A stretch of 64,000 bases of DNA from positions 14,933,892 through 14,997,891 of the forward strand of contig JAZBQD010000001.1 of the NCBI GenBank assembly GCA_036583965.1, given 5' to 3'. Numbering within the stretch: the stretch's first letter is position 1; each line of letters opens with the position of its first letter. Positions 1 through 11,795 of this stretch are shown piece by piece. A program made the translations under genes and the position numbers. The notes below the pieces were generated by a model. That model was not told the origin of the DNA, searched no databases, and saw only the letters and a program-made list of their open reading frames with translations. The stretch comes from Prunella strophiata. Its lineage: Eukaryota; Chordata; Aves; Passeriformes; Prunellidae.

Positions 1-1744
1 TTGCAAAATGGAAGAGATATTATTTTCTTCTTTCTGTCTGTGTATAACAATACAGTGTAAGAGGGAAAGATTTATCATCTCTAAAATTATGACAGATAAG
101 GATGAATGTAAGTAAATTGATTCAATTTTCTAATTAAATACAATATTCACTTTGTTTAATAATTGAATTTAGATGAATTTTTATTGTTTTCTTATATATC
201 TAGCCTACCCAGGATAATTGATTTCAGTAGCATTAAGATTAATTCCTAGATTTTATATCCACTGGAATTATAATTTATACATAAATGAGGATATAAACAT
301 AATCCAGCCCATAATAAATGTAAATAGAAACAAATCTATACAAGAGCCTAAATAATAAATACAAGATAAAGTGTGGCCTATATATAAGCAAGTTATTGCA
401 GCCTTAAAGGTGTTCTGCTTATTTATCAATATTATTTAATTACTTTTTTAATTATTTTGGTTTAAATCAACTCAACATGGCTTGGGCTTTGCAGGCTGCA
501 TTGCCAGCCTCTGACAGAACATCTCCACTCTTACCAGAAGATTGGGCTGGAGGAGCCTTGGTGCTCCCAGTGTGCTGAACTCCCCATTTTGCCTCTGTTC
601 CTGTTGCAGAATTTTCCATTTTTCCCTCCTTAACCTCATTATCTATCATAATTTAACAATGCCACTCACACTTTGTTAACAAGCATTAGTACATCAAATT
701 TGGGTTTTGGTTCATAAGAGCTCACTAATGATATTTCCATGTAAATTTTATATGTCTGTGATTTTTGCCAGTCCAAGGAATGCACTCCTTATCTTCCACT
801 ACACCCAGAGCTTTAGGGGATACCAGAATATGATTTTCCAACCTGCCTCCTGAATTTCCTCATTCACTTGTGTTCAAATAGATTTTAGTTCAGTCAGCCC
901 AGCTCCCTTTGTATCCTCTGACTCTTGGGTAAACACCAATTAAATGCAAACCTCAAAACATTTCAATTATTTCCCAAATTCCAGATTATTATAATTTCTA
1001 TCTCTCTAATATTACTAGGTCAATCAATACATTGAATATTCCATGTTGTATTCTACAACTAAATCTATTTATAGGCTCCAGGTGACTTTTAATTTTTTTC
1101 TCCCTTATTGTTAATAAGAACATTATTTGACAGTATACTTAGATAAAATTTTATTCTTTTTACAAATTTCCCTTTCTAACCTGAACACAGAATCATACAG
1201 TATTATTTTTTATAAATTTATTGTTGTCTTTACTGCTACAGTAATAACTTTGCTGCTAACATTGCTTGACTATTTTTTCATCAGAATAAAAACAAAAACT
1301 TCAATATTACCTAGTCTCATAGTCCATATTAGCTTTTATTAATTTGCTCTTAGATTTCTGGAAGTAGTAGTGACTTTTAACCTCAGCATAGAGACAATAT
1401 CTACTTTTACACATCTCTGGGGAGTTCTGCAAAGTTTGATTGGAGTTCATTATTGAGTTAATTATCATCAGCTCACTAGAAGATGACCTAATTCCATTCC
1501 CATTCCTGACAAACATAATCCTGTTAACATAAATAGGTCATTGTAAAAGTATAATGGATTGCAAGGGATTTTTTTTGGTTGTTGTTTTTTTGTTTGTACA
1601 TCTTTACCCAGTGCAATTCTGCATTTTGAGATTAAAAAAAAGAAAAAAAAAAAACCCCAAAAAAACATGAGAGCTGGTTATGTTCCTGTGAAGAAATTCT
1701 TTAATTAGCAGGGATTTCCTGGAAAGGTGATGTTGCCTGAGGGT

Positions 1745-1804
1745 ATGGGAAGCTGGACTAGAAGATCCAGTCTGAGGTCCTTTCCAGCCTGAATCATTCC
1801 ATGG
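1745..1804 (+). mobile_element. CR1 LINE 3'-end fragment (degraded)
   Basis: A short relic carries the usual CR1 3' sequence order: a ggactagaagatcc block, then ggtcctttccagcc, then an attcc-type end. Only the last 60 or so bases are recognisable, and the element is 5'-truncated as most avian CR1 copies are. The sense direction is the plus strand. The upstream limit is uncertain. Confidence 0.7.
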
Positions 1805-3083
1805 TAGACATCCCATCCCAGTGAGTCACCAGATATTTTTAAAACTGACTGGGAATTTATTTCCCTCGAGTGCTTTGGTCATGAAGAAATTATTCAGCTC
1901 TCTTGGTTAGACTTGCTAATGGCCCTTATTGCACAAACTGTCCTCTTCTGCAGTGGGCATGAAGGAGAGAGATGCTTAAATTCAGCTTTTTCTCCTGTCT
2001 AGGGCTGTGTCCTTGTCTTCCCAGGGGCAGCTTTCCCTCCAGCCTCACCAGACTGACTCCACACGAGGCACAGGGAGCAGAGGGAAGGGATTTTGGTGTG
2101 CCAGATCCTCAAAGGGGAAGGAAAAGCTGCTGATAGTAGGAACAGCTGAAAGCAGAGTCCCCCTGCAAGCTGTGGAAGGCAGAGGAGATGTCTCGGGGGC
2201 TAAACAACATCCAAAGACAAGAGATGATCCCAGAGGGTGGCAGAAGGAGTCAGGGCTTGAATTTACTTCCTTTGTCAATGATTCAAAGGAATTTAAGCAA
2301 TATTTACAAATCCACTTTCCTTGCATGAGGAAAGGTAAGTGTTTGATGCAGCAGAACTCCTGCAGAATGAACTGGACAGGCACTCAGGCATAAATTCCCA
2401 GGCACTCAGCTGATTACACAGATGCACAAGACTTTCCTTCCAGGTGCCTCAGCCCTGCTTGCTAGGAAGCATCACTGTCAAAACCACTTGAACAACTCCT
2501 GTAGCAAATTTGTCAGTTTTGAAACTCTGTTTCTGGCTTTTTTGAAAGAGAAATGCCCTGCAAAAACAACACATAAGGTTTTTATCTCATCCTTGAGATA
2601 TTTACAATAACTTACTATTTGTTCAAATGGCAAAAATCCCTCTTAATTACATATATTTTCTGAAAAACTTCAGAGCTACACTAGTTTTATGAGTCATTTG
2701 TTAGAAAAGACTGAGGTTTTTAAGATGATCCAGCTGCAACTTGCCCTGAGCACTGTATAAATTCTTCAGTAAGTACTTGTGTCTGAGTGATTGAAAAAAA
2801 TACCAAGCAGTTTTGTTTATCAATGCAAAAACTTGTTTAAACATATTCAGAACTGTGTTTCTGCTTTTATTGAACATAATCTCTCTGTTTCTCTTATTAA
2901 GGATGCTTTCATACAAATGATGACAATTATGAAACCATATACCTCAGATTCACAGAGAACTAGAGAAATTTAATGGTGGTAAGTTTTGATGTTTTCTGAA
3001 GTAGGAAGACTACAGCATCTCTATGGTGTTTTGCTTGGGGATAAGTTCTTTAAAAGCATAGCACATGATATTCTTTCACCCAG

Positions 3084-3109
3084 AAAAAAAAAAAAAAAAA
3101 AAAAAAAAA
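3084..3109 (+). repeat. A26 homopolymer run
   Basis: An uninterrupted run of 26 A residues. No recognisable retroposed body precedes it, so it may be a simple homopolymer rather than a retroposon tail. Confidence 0.85.
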
Positions 3110-5040
3110 GTAGTAAACCAGACTTTTTTTTGGCAAAATAATAATCATCCTAACTTCCACACAAATCATCCAAGTACACTGAGTCTGATCTCTTCATTCC
3201 CAGCCTTTCTGGGAGTCACCACTTGGCACCACTGTGTGCTTGTGCTTTCCAATTATTGGAAGGAAAAGATAAATTAACAATAAAGGAAAGTTAAGATCTT
3301 CTTTTAAGATCCTCTAAAGAAACACCTAGCTGTGATGGTGTTTGGTTTAACTATTAAGAACACAAACAGTAAAATCTGCTCTGCTTTAGTGGGTCACTTG
3401 ATGTGCCTCAACTGATTTATTTCTGGATTCAGAGGTGTTGTCTCAATGTTCTGCCTGTGCAAACCAATAAAATGCAACAAGGTGCCAAATGTCTCCCAAG
3501 CCCTGTGCTGGGTTTGCTGCCCTCACTGAATGCACTCACTAAACATTCCTGGGATAACAATTTTCCTTTGCAGCCACTAGCCTCAAAAGGAAAGCTGTTA
3601 TTCCAGATTGCATTGTTCTCTTTCAAGATAAAGGGAGAAACAAAAGAGAACCCCCCTGAAATTCTCCTGATATTTTTACCCAGGTAACCTCCCAAGTCCC
3701 AGTGGAGACTCGAGGCTGTAACTCAACACATGATTTTGCATAATTGGACCCATCTTAAATTGCTGTCTCCTCGTGTTGCTAACCCTGGGTCTGACCTTGG
3801 CTTTAATTTTTAACAATTTACTTTGCTGAGCCTTCTCCTTCCCAGCTTCAGTGATACTCAAAACAATGACAGAGCAGCTAATAACTACAAAGTGGGCAAA
3901 CAACAGAGCAATCATCAAACTTTTTTGTTCTCAGATACCATTTTAGACACCAGTGATATTAGGAACAGAGCAGGATTTAAATGTGCTTTGACATGGGAGA
4001 TGATACTGGAGAAGATAAATGTTTTAAATCAAACTCTGTTTAAGATAAGCACAGCATACAAAGTAGCTACTTGACTCTTGATTTAAAAGTGCAGTTATTC
4101 TGATACATACTTAAATATACAGAACTGTCTCTGGAAAATAATTCCAATGAGCTATTATATGAGTAATGAAAACATAACTCGGGCTGAATGCCATTTTATT
4201 TATTATTATTCTTCGAATTAATTTTTATAACTTGCCAAAGTTCATGCTCTGTACTATTTTGAAGCCAAATACCAGTACAGGTGCACCAACATGTAAAAGT
4301 GTTATCAAACAGCTGAAGGAAAATCTTATATTCACAACTGAAGCTGTAGCAAATCAACATCTTTGCCTGCTTAGCTGTGTGCCAGAAGAGGAAAAAGACT
4401 CAGAAAGCAACAGACTGATGCTATTGCCAACTCACAGAAATCCTGGGCTACAAACACATTGTATTTTGTGCAACTTTTATATCAGACAAGCCAAAATATT
4501 TCATTCCAAGGACCAGGATTTATGTTTAGCCCTAAATTTTCCTCTTTGTTAGCAAAGCTAATTGCTACTTTGAAAACAGGTGGGATAAGGGTCCACTCCC
4601 CTGACTCTAATACAGCCATTGAAACAGAGGCAAAGTGGGAATAACTCTTAATATTGGGATTTTAAGTCTTTTAAGCTCTTTTTGACCTGGTATAATGCCA
4701 AATTTATGTACTGATGCCAAAGTTTGAAAAAATAATTGCATTTATTAAGGATTCCACAATTTTATACTTAGCAAGTGTCTGGAGTCAAAAAGAAAAAAAA
4801 AATATAAAAGTTTTGCACAGAACTGAGCCTCCTGAGTTTTGCTGCTCAGGGGTAGTGGTCTGATAAAAAGAGATTCATGTTTTTTAGCAGATATGCTGCC
4901 AGCTTTTCTCACAGGAAGCAACAGGCATTGTAACCTCCAGGGCCACATCAAAATAAACACATTTTATACCTGTGGGAAGCAGGGAGGTTCACTGTTCCAA
5001 TAGCCTAAATAATTAATATCCAGCAGTTGAGGGAGTTGGC

Positions 5041-5208
5041 AGATTAGGTATTAGGAAGGAATTGTTCTCTGTGAGGTGCTGGCACAGGCTGCCCAGAGCT
5101 GTGGCTGCCCCATCCCTGGAGGTGCTCAAGGCCAGGCTGGTCCAGGGGAGGGTTGGAAGGAGATGATCTTGGAGGTCCCTTCCAACCCCAGCCATTCTGT
5201 GTTTCTGT
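5041..5208 (+). mobile_element. CR1 LINE 3'-end fragment with internal deletion
   Basis: The order of segments is that of avian CR1 3' ends: ttaggaaggaattgttc, then caggctgcccagagctgtgg, ccatccctggaggtgctcaa, ggccaggctgg, gatgatcttggaggtccc and ttccaaccccagccattctgtg. The part normally lying between the 'ggccaggctgg' and 'ggttggaa' segments is missing or shortened, so the copy has lost some tens of bases. It is 5'-truncated, has no coding capacity and lies in plus orientation. It clearly differs from the fragment near 1.75 kb, so the two are separate insertions. Confidence 0.9.
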
Positions 5209-8200
5209 AATACAAGCTGATATCATGCACAGATAACAATAATCCAAGTGTTGTGCTGAGATCCTCTCCTGAGCAAACTGCAAGGGCTACAAAGCTGCTT
5301 AAAGGTTTTCAGACACTGATTATGATGTCCAAGTACCAGTCCTAGGCTAGCAACAAGAAAAAGATGAAATCCTGCATATTTTAGAATGTGATGATCTTAT
5401 CCCTCAGTAATTCTCAATGTGCTTTAATGAGAAAGCATTGCCTTCTAAAATACTTCAGAGAAAGCATCACTGTGTACCTGGGACTGATGTGAGTGGTTAT
5501 TCCAGCTGGCCAGCATCATGCCAGTAACTCTTCCCAAGCTAGAATGCCAGCTGCTTTGCATGGGGATTTATTGAATGGATTTATTTGTATGGGAAGGACA
5601 GTCCCAGGTCATAACAAAAAGCACTCCTGGCAGAAGAGCACCATTGCACTGAAAGATTTTAATTGAAATAATAACAGCTCTGCTAACCTGACATCTCCCC
5701 TTTGTAACTGCATAACTCTTTGCTTGTATGTCAGTCTTTGAACAACTCCATTAGCCTTTAGTCAGACTAAAATCCACAGTTTTTCTTTTCAAGTCAAAGG
5801 TAGAATGAAATGAAGAAAAGATTTAATATTTTTTTTTTGTATCCACTATTGTCCAAAGGCTTGTACTTGGAACAATTTCCTTTGGAAGACAATTTGTGTG
5901 ATTTTTTCCCAGGCACTAGGAAAATCTGAGAAACCTGTTACTGTTTGTGTTCACAGCATCCATTGCTCTCCTGAAGAGTGATGTTTTACTGCAGCCAGCC
6001 AGTTATTGCCTCCTGGAAGGAAGCAGTGATTGCTTCTCATCCCTGCCCCTGGAAAACTCAACAAGCTCATTCTCCACCTTTTATATTCTGAGAGAGCTGC
6101 TGCTCCCTTCTACAGCTGCCTTATATATTAGCATTATCAATCTTCATCACAGCCACTACCCCAACCCCTCCTCTCCCTCTAAAATTAACATTTCTCTTTC
6201 CAGCTCCCAATTACTACAGACCATCATTGCAATGGTTTTCTCCAGCTATTTCTAAACATCTTAAAGTCTTGTGACTTTGAGAGATGCCACGACTGTGAGA
6301 GAGGCTTAGGTTTCTCACAGAACTCTCTCTTTTTTCCAATGCCAGCTTTTACAAACATGCATTCAACCACAAAGCACAGCCTTCTACTCAGTTACAGCAG
6401 CTGCTTTTTGCAAGTCTGCATGTTTCTGTGAAGGATTCAGGGAAAATCCTCCTTGTTCAGGTCTCCTCTTTATTCACATGAACTGCCTAAAACTAATGAA
6501 TCAGAGGTGAATGTTCTCATAGCTCTAAGTCAGATGAGGAAGACACTGCTCCAATTTAATAGAACACACCCTCAGATTTGGCAACTTTTCAAACAAGTCA
6601 GTGATGTCCCACATGACATGACCAGCAAATATTACCTCTCATTTTGAATGCTCTCTGGCTAACACACTTCTGTGTAGTAAACCCAGACAGGAATTGCAAA
6701 GATTTGTGGGCTTGCAGACAAAGACCATCCTGAGCAACCCGTCCTGACTGATATATGAAATTTATCTGCTAATTTGCTTCCTTTCCCCTAGCCCTAAAGT
6801 GACTTTCTGGTCTTAGGGGGACACGTACCTTATTCAAGAAATCTGTTCTCACCTTGCCATTTATTTCACTGTGGTTTGCTCTGTTTAGAACGTGGCTTTG
6901 AGTCATCCTTCCAAAGTTCAGGATAGTTTTCCAGTGAGCTCCTCAGAAACTTGCTTTGATCCTAGCTTTGGCAGTCAGCTCCTGTCACATATTTCATTTG
7001 TTACTTTAGATGTAAGTCCCCATCCAAACCAGCCCAAGAGCAAAGAGGAGGAACAGCCTCCAAATACGGTCAGAGCTAAGCCAGTTTCTGGAGTAGTTTA
7101 ACACATGGGCGTGCGTAAGAATGAAGAGAACTGGAACAAGTTTTAAATAATGCTCTAAATAGACTGTGGTGAAATGTTCAGCACTCAAAACTAAACAGAA
7201 AATCCTGAAACAGATAAAAGAATAACCATGAGCCTGTCAACAAATAGAATTGTGCTGATCAACTCCAGCAATAAAATTCTGCTTAAGCCCTCTGAAATCA
7301 TAGCCAATGAAACAAAGGTTAAGCAAAAGACCCTTATTGAGTATTTGGTTTATAAAGAGCTAATAAAGTTTATACCATTAAGCACAACAGAGGAGGTTTT
7401 TTCCAAAGCAATTATACTGGACAGCTATAATAAAAATACTTACCAGAAAAACTACTCTTCAGTATCCACCAACTGAATCTCAACTCAGATCTCAAAGTTC
7501 TTTTGCTTTTAATTAGAATTAGTTCATTTCTCCCCACTATTGATGGATGTTCCTTTCATCAGTCTCTCAACTTCAAATTCACACTATTTCACAGAACTCT
7601 GTGTGTGGATTATGAGGCCAATTACAAGAGGGTCTCAAACAGCAGTCACATTAATCAAGTGAAATGTTACATGTATTGTAGCCAAATATAATCTGACCAC
7701 TAAGAAAAAAAAATTCATAAAAGTTTTTAAATCTGAAAATATCAGAAAATAGGAAGTTTTCTATCTGATCCTAGAAATATAAACAAGCCTGGTATACATG
7801 TGCCATCTACTTCACAAAAAAGCCAAGACCACATCTCACAAAGCATCCACATTTTGTAACTTGGTCCTTACAAGTACTACCCAACACCTGCTGCAAACAG
7901 ATTCCTACTTTCTTGTCCTTGAGTTATTAAGAAAAAAAAAGCAAATTTGGTGTTATCCTATTGGATAAAGGAGTGCCTGAAGCTAAACCGAGCTGCACTG
8001 CAGTTCAACACAAAGGTTTGTACAAATTTTTAGGAAAACCTTACTTCTCCCAGAGCTCACTTTTAGCTTTTACAAAACACAAAAGAGTCTATCAGATACT
8101 TTGGCTTTGTGTACTTTGGAAAAGAATAATTTGAAGTCTCACAATATATTCTTACAATTTAAAATATGTAACTGTGGTAGCTTTTGAATCACAACTATAA

Positions 8201-10355
8201 AATATTGGAGCACATATCTATAAAGGAATTAAAACTATAAATTGCATGAACACTTCAAATTGTTTCTTGTTATAGAAGTTTAATTATTTAGTTTAAAATA
8301 GCATGTAAAAACTCCTTAAAATAGCATATTTAAAATGCTTATCCAAATGCAATTGCTATGCACAAGGCAAGACTTTTCTTTATAAAAAAACCCTGACATT
8401 TTGTATTTTGTGCTTCAGTGTTCCTTAAAAATAAGAACTAAGTAATCTACAATTAGCAAAATATAAGCATATTTAAGCTATGAATTATAAGTTAATGAAA
8501 TAAGCTGCTTTAATGGGAAAACATTTCATTAGGAAATGGAAAATACTCATAGCTGGAGAGTCAGCAGTTGCTTTTAAAGGATGCAATTAAGCTGCCATTA
8601 TTTTGGCAAAGCTCTGGTCTCTAAGAGGCAGATTTTCCTAAAGCATTGTAGAAGTCCTTGGCAAATTACACAGTATTCATTAAATTTAAATGGAGACCCT
8701 TGATGTCTCCTGTAAAGATGTCCCAGGGAGTCAATTTTCAAGGAATTCATAATGTGAGCAGCAAGTTATCGGAGAAGGAGACACTCAGCACCTCGGAAGG
8801 CCCCAGATGAATGATTTACAGGAGGTGATATGACACATTTTGGCCACTCCACAAGACCCTGAGCCAGACACCCACTTCAAGCAACAGCAGAGGAAACCTG
8901 GCCAGCCACATGCTGCATACCCCAGATTTCCTCAGACACTTCCTAACTTTCCTAGGAATGTGGTTTGTTCAATCCCTGAATTTAATACCAAGTGTCAGCA
9001 GGGCTGAAAAAGTAGAAGTGACAGTGCTGCTTCTGCCCAACACCTGTCCCACACCTAAAACCTTGAGAATTCATCCATCTGATAAACTCCCACTTTTTTG
9101 GGGTTTTAACCCTGCCAATAATCTTTTTAGGAAGGGATGGTGTGTTACCTCTTCCTGTTACCAATAGAACCTGGCTCATGCTGGGCAAATAGAGCCCTTA
9201 AAATCAGACTCCAAGCCCTACTAACCTTTTATTGTTGTTGGGTTTTTTGGATCCCAGCAATGGAATCTCCCCAGTGTTGTTTCTACTCATTCCCTGCATG
9301 TCACACAGCAGACACTGTTTGGGCTGAAACAAACAAAATACATCCCACAAAGTTTCTCCCCTTTTTAGTATTCAGCTTCATTTAAACATTGCATGGCCCT
9401 AAAACCTTTTTAAGCTGCTTACTTTTAAAGTATAAACATGTCAGTGTTTAGCCACGGAGGGTACTTTTCTGTCCTAAATCATCATCCATTTATCAAAGAC
9501 TGATCTACATTACTAAATGCTGTAAAAACACATTATAAATACATTGCAATAATCCCCATGTAATAGCCACTGCCTTCCAGCACTGAAAATACTGATATTT
9601 ATATAAACATTACACAATCAATGCCACACACTTTCCAGGCTGGGCTGCACTCAGTGTGGTAGCCTTCTCTCATAATTACTCAATAAGTGGTACAGAAAAA
9701 CAGCTTCCTTTAGCAGACAGTCTTATTCCTGTCTCTTATAAAATGGCACTATTACAAAATAATCCAACAAAATAATCTAGCTTCTAATTAATTAATTCAG
9801 AAAAAGAGATGCATTTTTTATTTATCATTATTTATAACTTTACAAACATGCCCAGTGTTACACAAAAGGGCAACATATCCCAAGTGAGCTGCAGCCAGAA
9901 CTTGCACAACACTCCCATAAAAACAAATCAAAATAGGGAAATGAATTCCTGATTTTTATTCTGTGGTTCCATAAAAAAAATAACTTCAATAAGTGCAACT
10001 GGAAAGAGAATTGCCCTTAATGATACTTCTAGTTCACATCTAATTTCAACAATTCTTTAACTGCTAAACTATATTTAAAATATCCTTGAAAACCTTTATT
10101 AGGGGGTTGAGATGGTTAGTAATGACAACTCCAAAGACAACTTCATGCTGGGGAAACTGGAAGCTGTTTAATCCAGTTGGGCTCTCATATCATCAATAGG
10201 ATTGGGGCTGGTATCAGCTAACAAACATTATGCCTCTGCGGGAGGGAAATGGTGTGGCTCCCTTTTCAAACGGGCACAGGAGCTGAGATTAGTTACCAGA
10301 TGTGAATTACAGATGGAAACTGGTATTGAACAGGCAGCTTTCCCCTCCTGTCCTC

Positions 10356-10892
10356 ATTCCTTGTTGTGGGTCTCTCAGGAGTTTGAGATGACTCCGATCA
10401 GTGAGAAAGTCTCTGTGTTCTGGCTTGAGAACTGAAGAAGGAGTCAGGAGTATTTTTGTGCAGTTTTTAAGGTTGTTTATTATTTCCTTATCTAAGAAAT
10501 TTTTTCTTGCCCTGCTGAGGTCCGTTCAGCAGGTCAGTCCACCATGCACATGCCCACCTTTGGGGTGGTGTTGTCTTTTTATACTAAAAACTATGTGTAC
10601 ATTATTTATAGTTATTTTTCAATATCTATCACCCATGTTACAGAGTCTAACTCTACTCTAAACCAATCCAAAAGTGCCACTATTACCTAGAAGATGGAGG
10701 ACATGAAGAAGGAGAAAGAAGGACAGAATACGCCCAAATTCTTCCATCTTGACTTCTGAACCTTTATTCTAAAAATCTTTAAAATTCTATATTTTCGTTC
10801 TGTGAGAAACATTATTATTCTACTTAATTTGTGTGGCTTGTAATTCTTCATATAAGGTTGATAATCTTTTCTATGGCTCAAGATCAATTCCT
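10356..10892. repeat. 6-bp target-site duplication flanking the solo LTR
   Basis: The hexamer attcct occurs immediately left (10356-10361) and right (10887-10892) of the LTR. A 6-bp duplication is the usual integration footprint of class II (ERVK/betaretrovirus-like) elements. A perfect match supports both LTR boundaries and suggests a fairly young insertion. Confidence 0.85.
10362..10886 (-). mobile_element. Solo LTR of an endogenous retrovirus, probably class II (ERVK-like), 525 bp
   Basis: The element begins TGTTGTGGG and ends AGATCA on the plus strand, so it has TG...CA termini in either orientation, and it sits between perfect 6-bp direct repeats. Read on the minus strand it shows LTR order: a long U3-like region, a TATAAAAAG box (10575-10583), then a GC-richer segment, then an AATAAA polyadenylation signal (10476-10481) about 115 bases from the 3' end. 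No gag, pol or env sequence and no second LTR are present, so this is most simply a solo LTR left by LTR-LTR recombination. It lies in the same orientation as RAB11FIP2 and downstream of it. The family name is not certain without a repeat library. Confidence 0.9.
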
Positions 10893-11795
10893 CAGCTCTC
10901 ACACTCCAGGACAAAACCTGTGAGCCATGGGGAGACACAGCTGATGGGATCTGCATAACAACACCTATGGAAATCCATGGACAGCTCACAAACTGGCTGG
11001 GATTGCCCACAACCACCAGATTTCATGGACACCTCTAGGAGAAGACCCCTTTCTAAGTACACAGATTTATTGACAAAGGATCTGCCCACAAAACAAATAA
11101 ACTGAGGGAAAAAAATCACATCCCTATGGAATTCAAAGTCCCAAGAAAGTGGGTGGAAGAGTCACAATGTTCTTCTCCCAAGCCAGGACTGCTCTCCATA
11201 CCTCCTCACCATCCAGAAAACCTGCTGTTGTCAGGGGACAGACTTTGCTGTTTTGCTGCTTCATGGAAAAGGAGAACAACTTGTGGGAGCAGCATTGAAA
11301 AAAATACTTCTGGGCAATGGGGGAGGATGCTCCAGTTTTCTGTCACTCTGGTTGGGTTTTTATTCTGTCAAGTATTAAGAGAAATACGTGTCATGTTTTC
11401 CATATCAGAATTTGCACAGTGTTTGTTCTCATGCTAAATGCTGTTCTGGCCTGCAGTGCCAAAGATCTCCTGGTACTATTTACACAGCCATGGCATCAGA
11501 GGAATAGTGCATTTAAAGAGATTGCAGATAACACACTAAAAAAGACATATAAATTAGGACATTTAAGAATACACCATTTTTTTCAGTAATTCGAAGTTTT
11601 GGACACTACTGAAGAGATTTCTCTTAATGGCTACCCTGCAAACATCTGGGATATTCATTTAGAGCTAGTCCCTAAGGAAATACCACTCTCTGTGGTCTGA
11701 GAGCCTTAACACCATGGAGTTTAGGAGTTACATGCTTTGCATAACACAGATTAATGTCACAATTCAATAAATACTGCAGTAGTGCATTGTGGTGC
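10893..11795. other. Intergenic stretch between solo LTR and probable RAB11FIP2 3' end
   Basis: Nothing recognisable here. There are several short open frames on both strands, none with codon use, length or similarity suggesting a gene. Confidence 0.5.

Larger units (their letters stand above)
1..10361. other. Intergenic DNA downstream of RAB11FIP2, no gene recognised
   Basis: This AT-rich stretch contains no exon that I recognise on either strand. The open frames are short, and several begin only at GTG or TTG. It holds two CR1 LINE 3' fragments (1745-1804 and 5041-5208), an A26 run (3084-3109) and scattered short A or T runs. In mammals the DNA on this side of RAB11FIP2 leads toward EMX2 across a large gene-poor interval, so distal regulatory elements are possible; that is inference from mammalian synteny. 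The block at 8510-8790 looks the most like conserved non-coding DNA. Confidence 0.6.
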
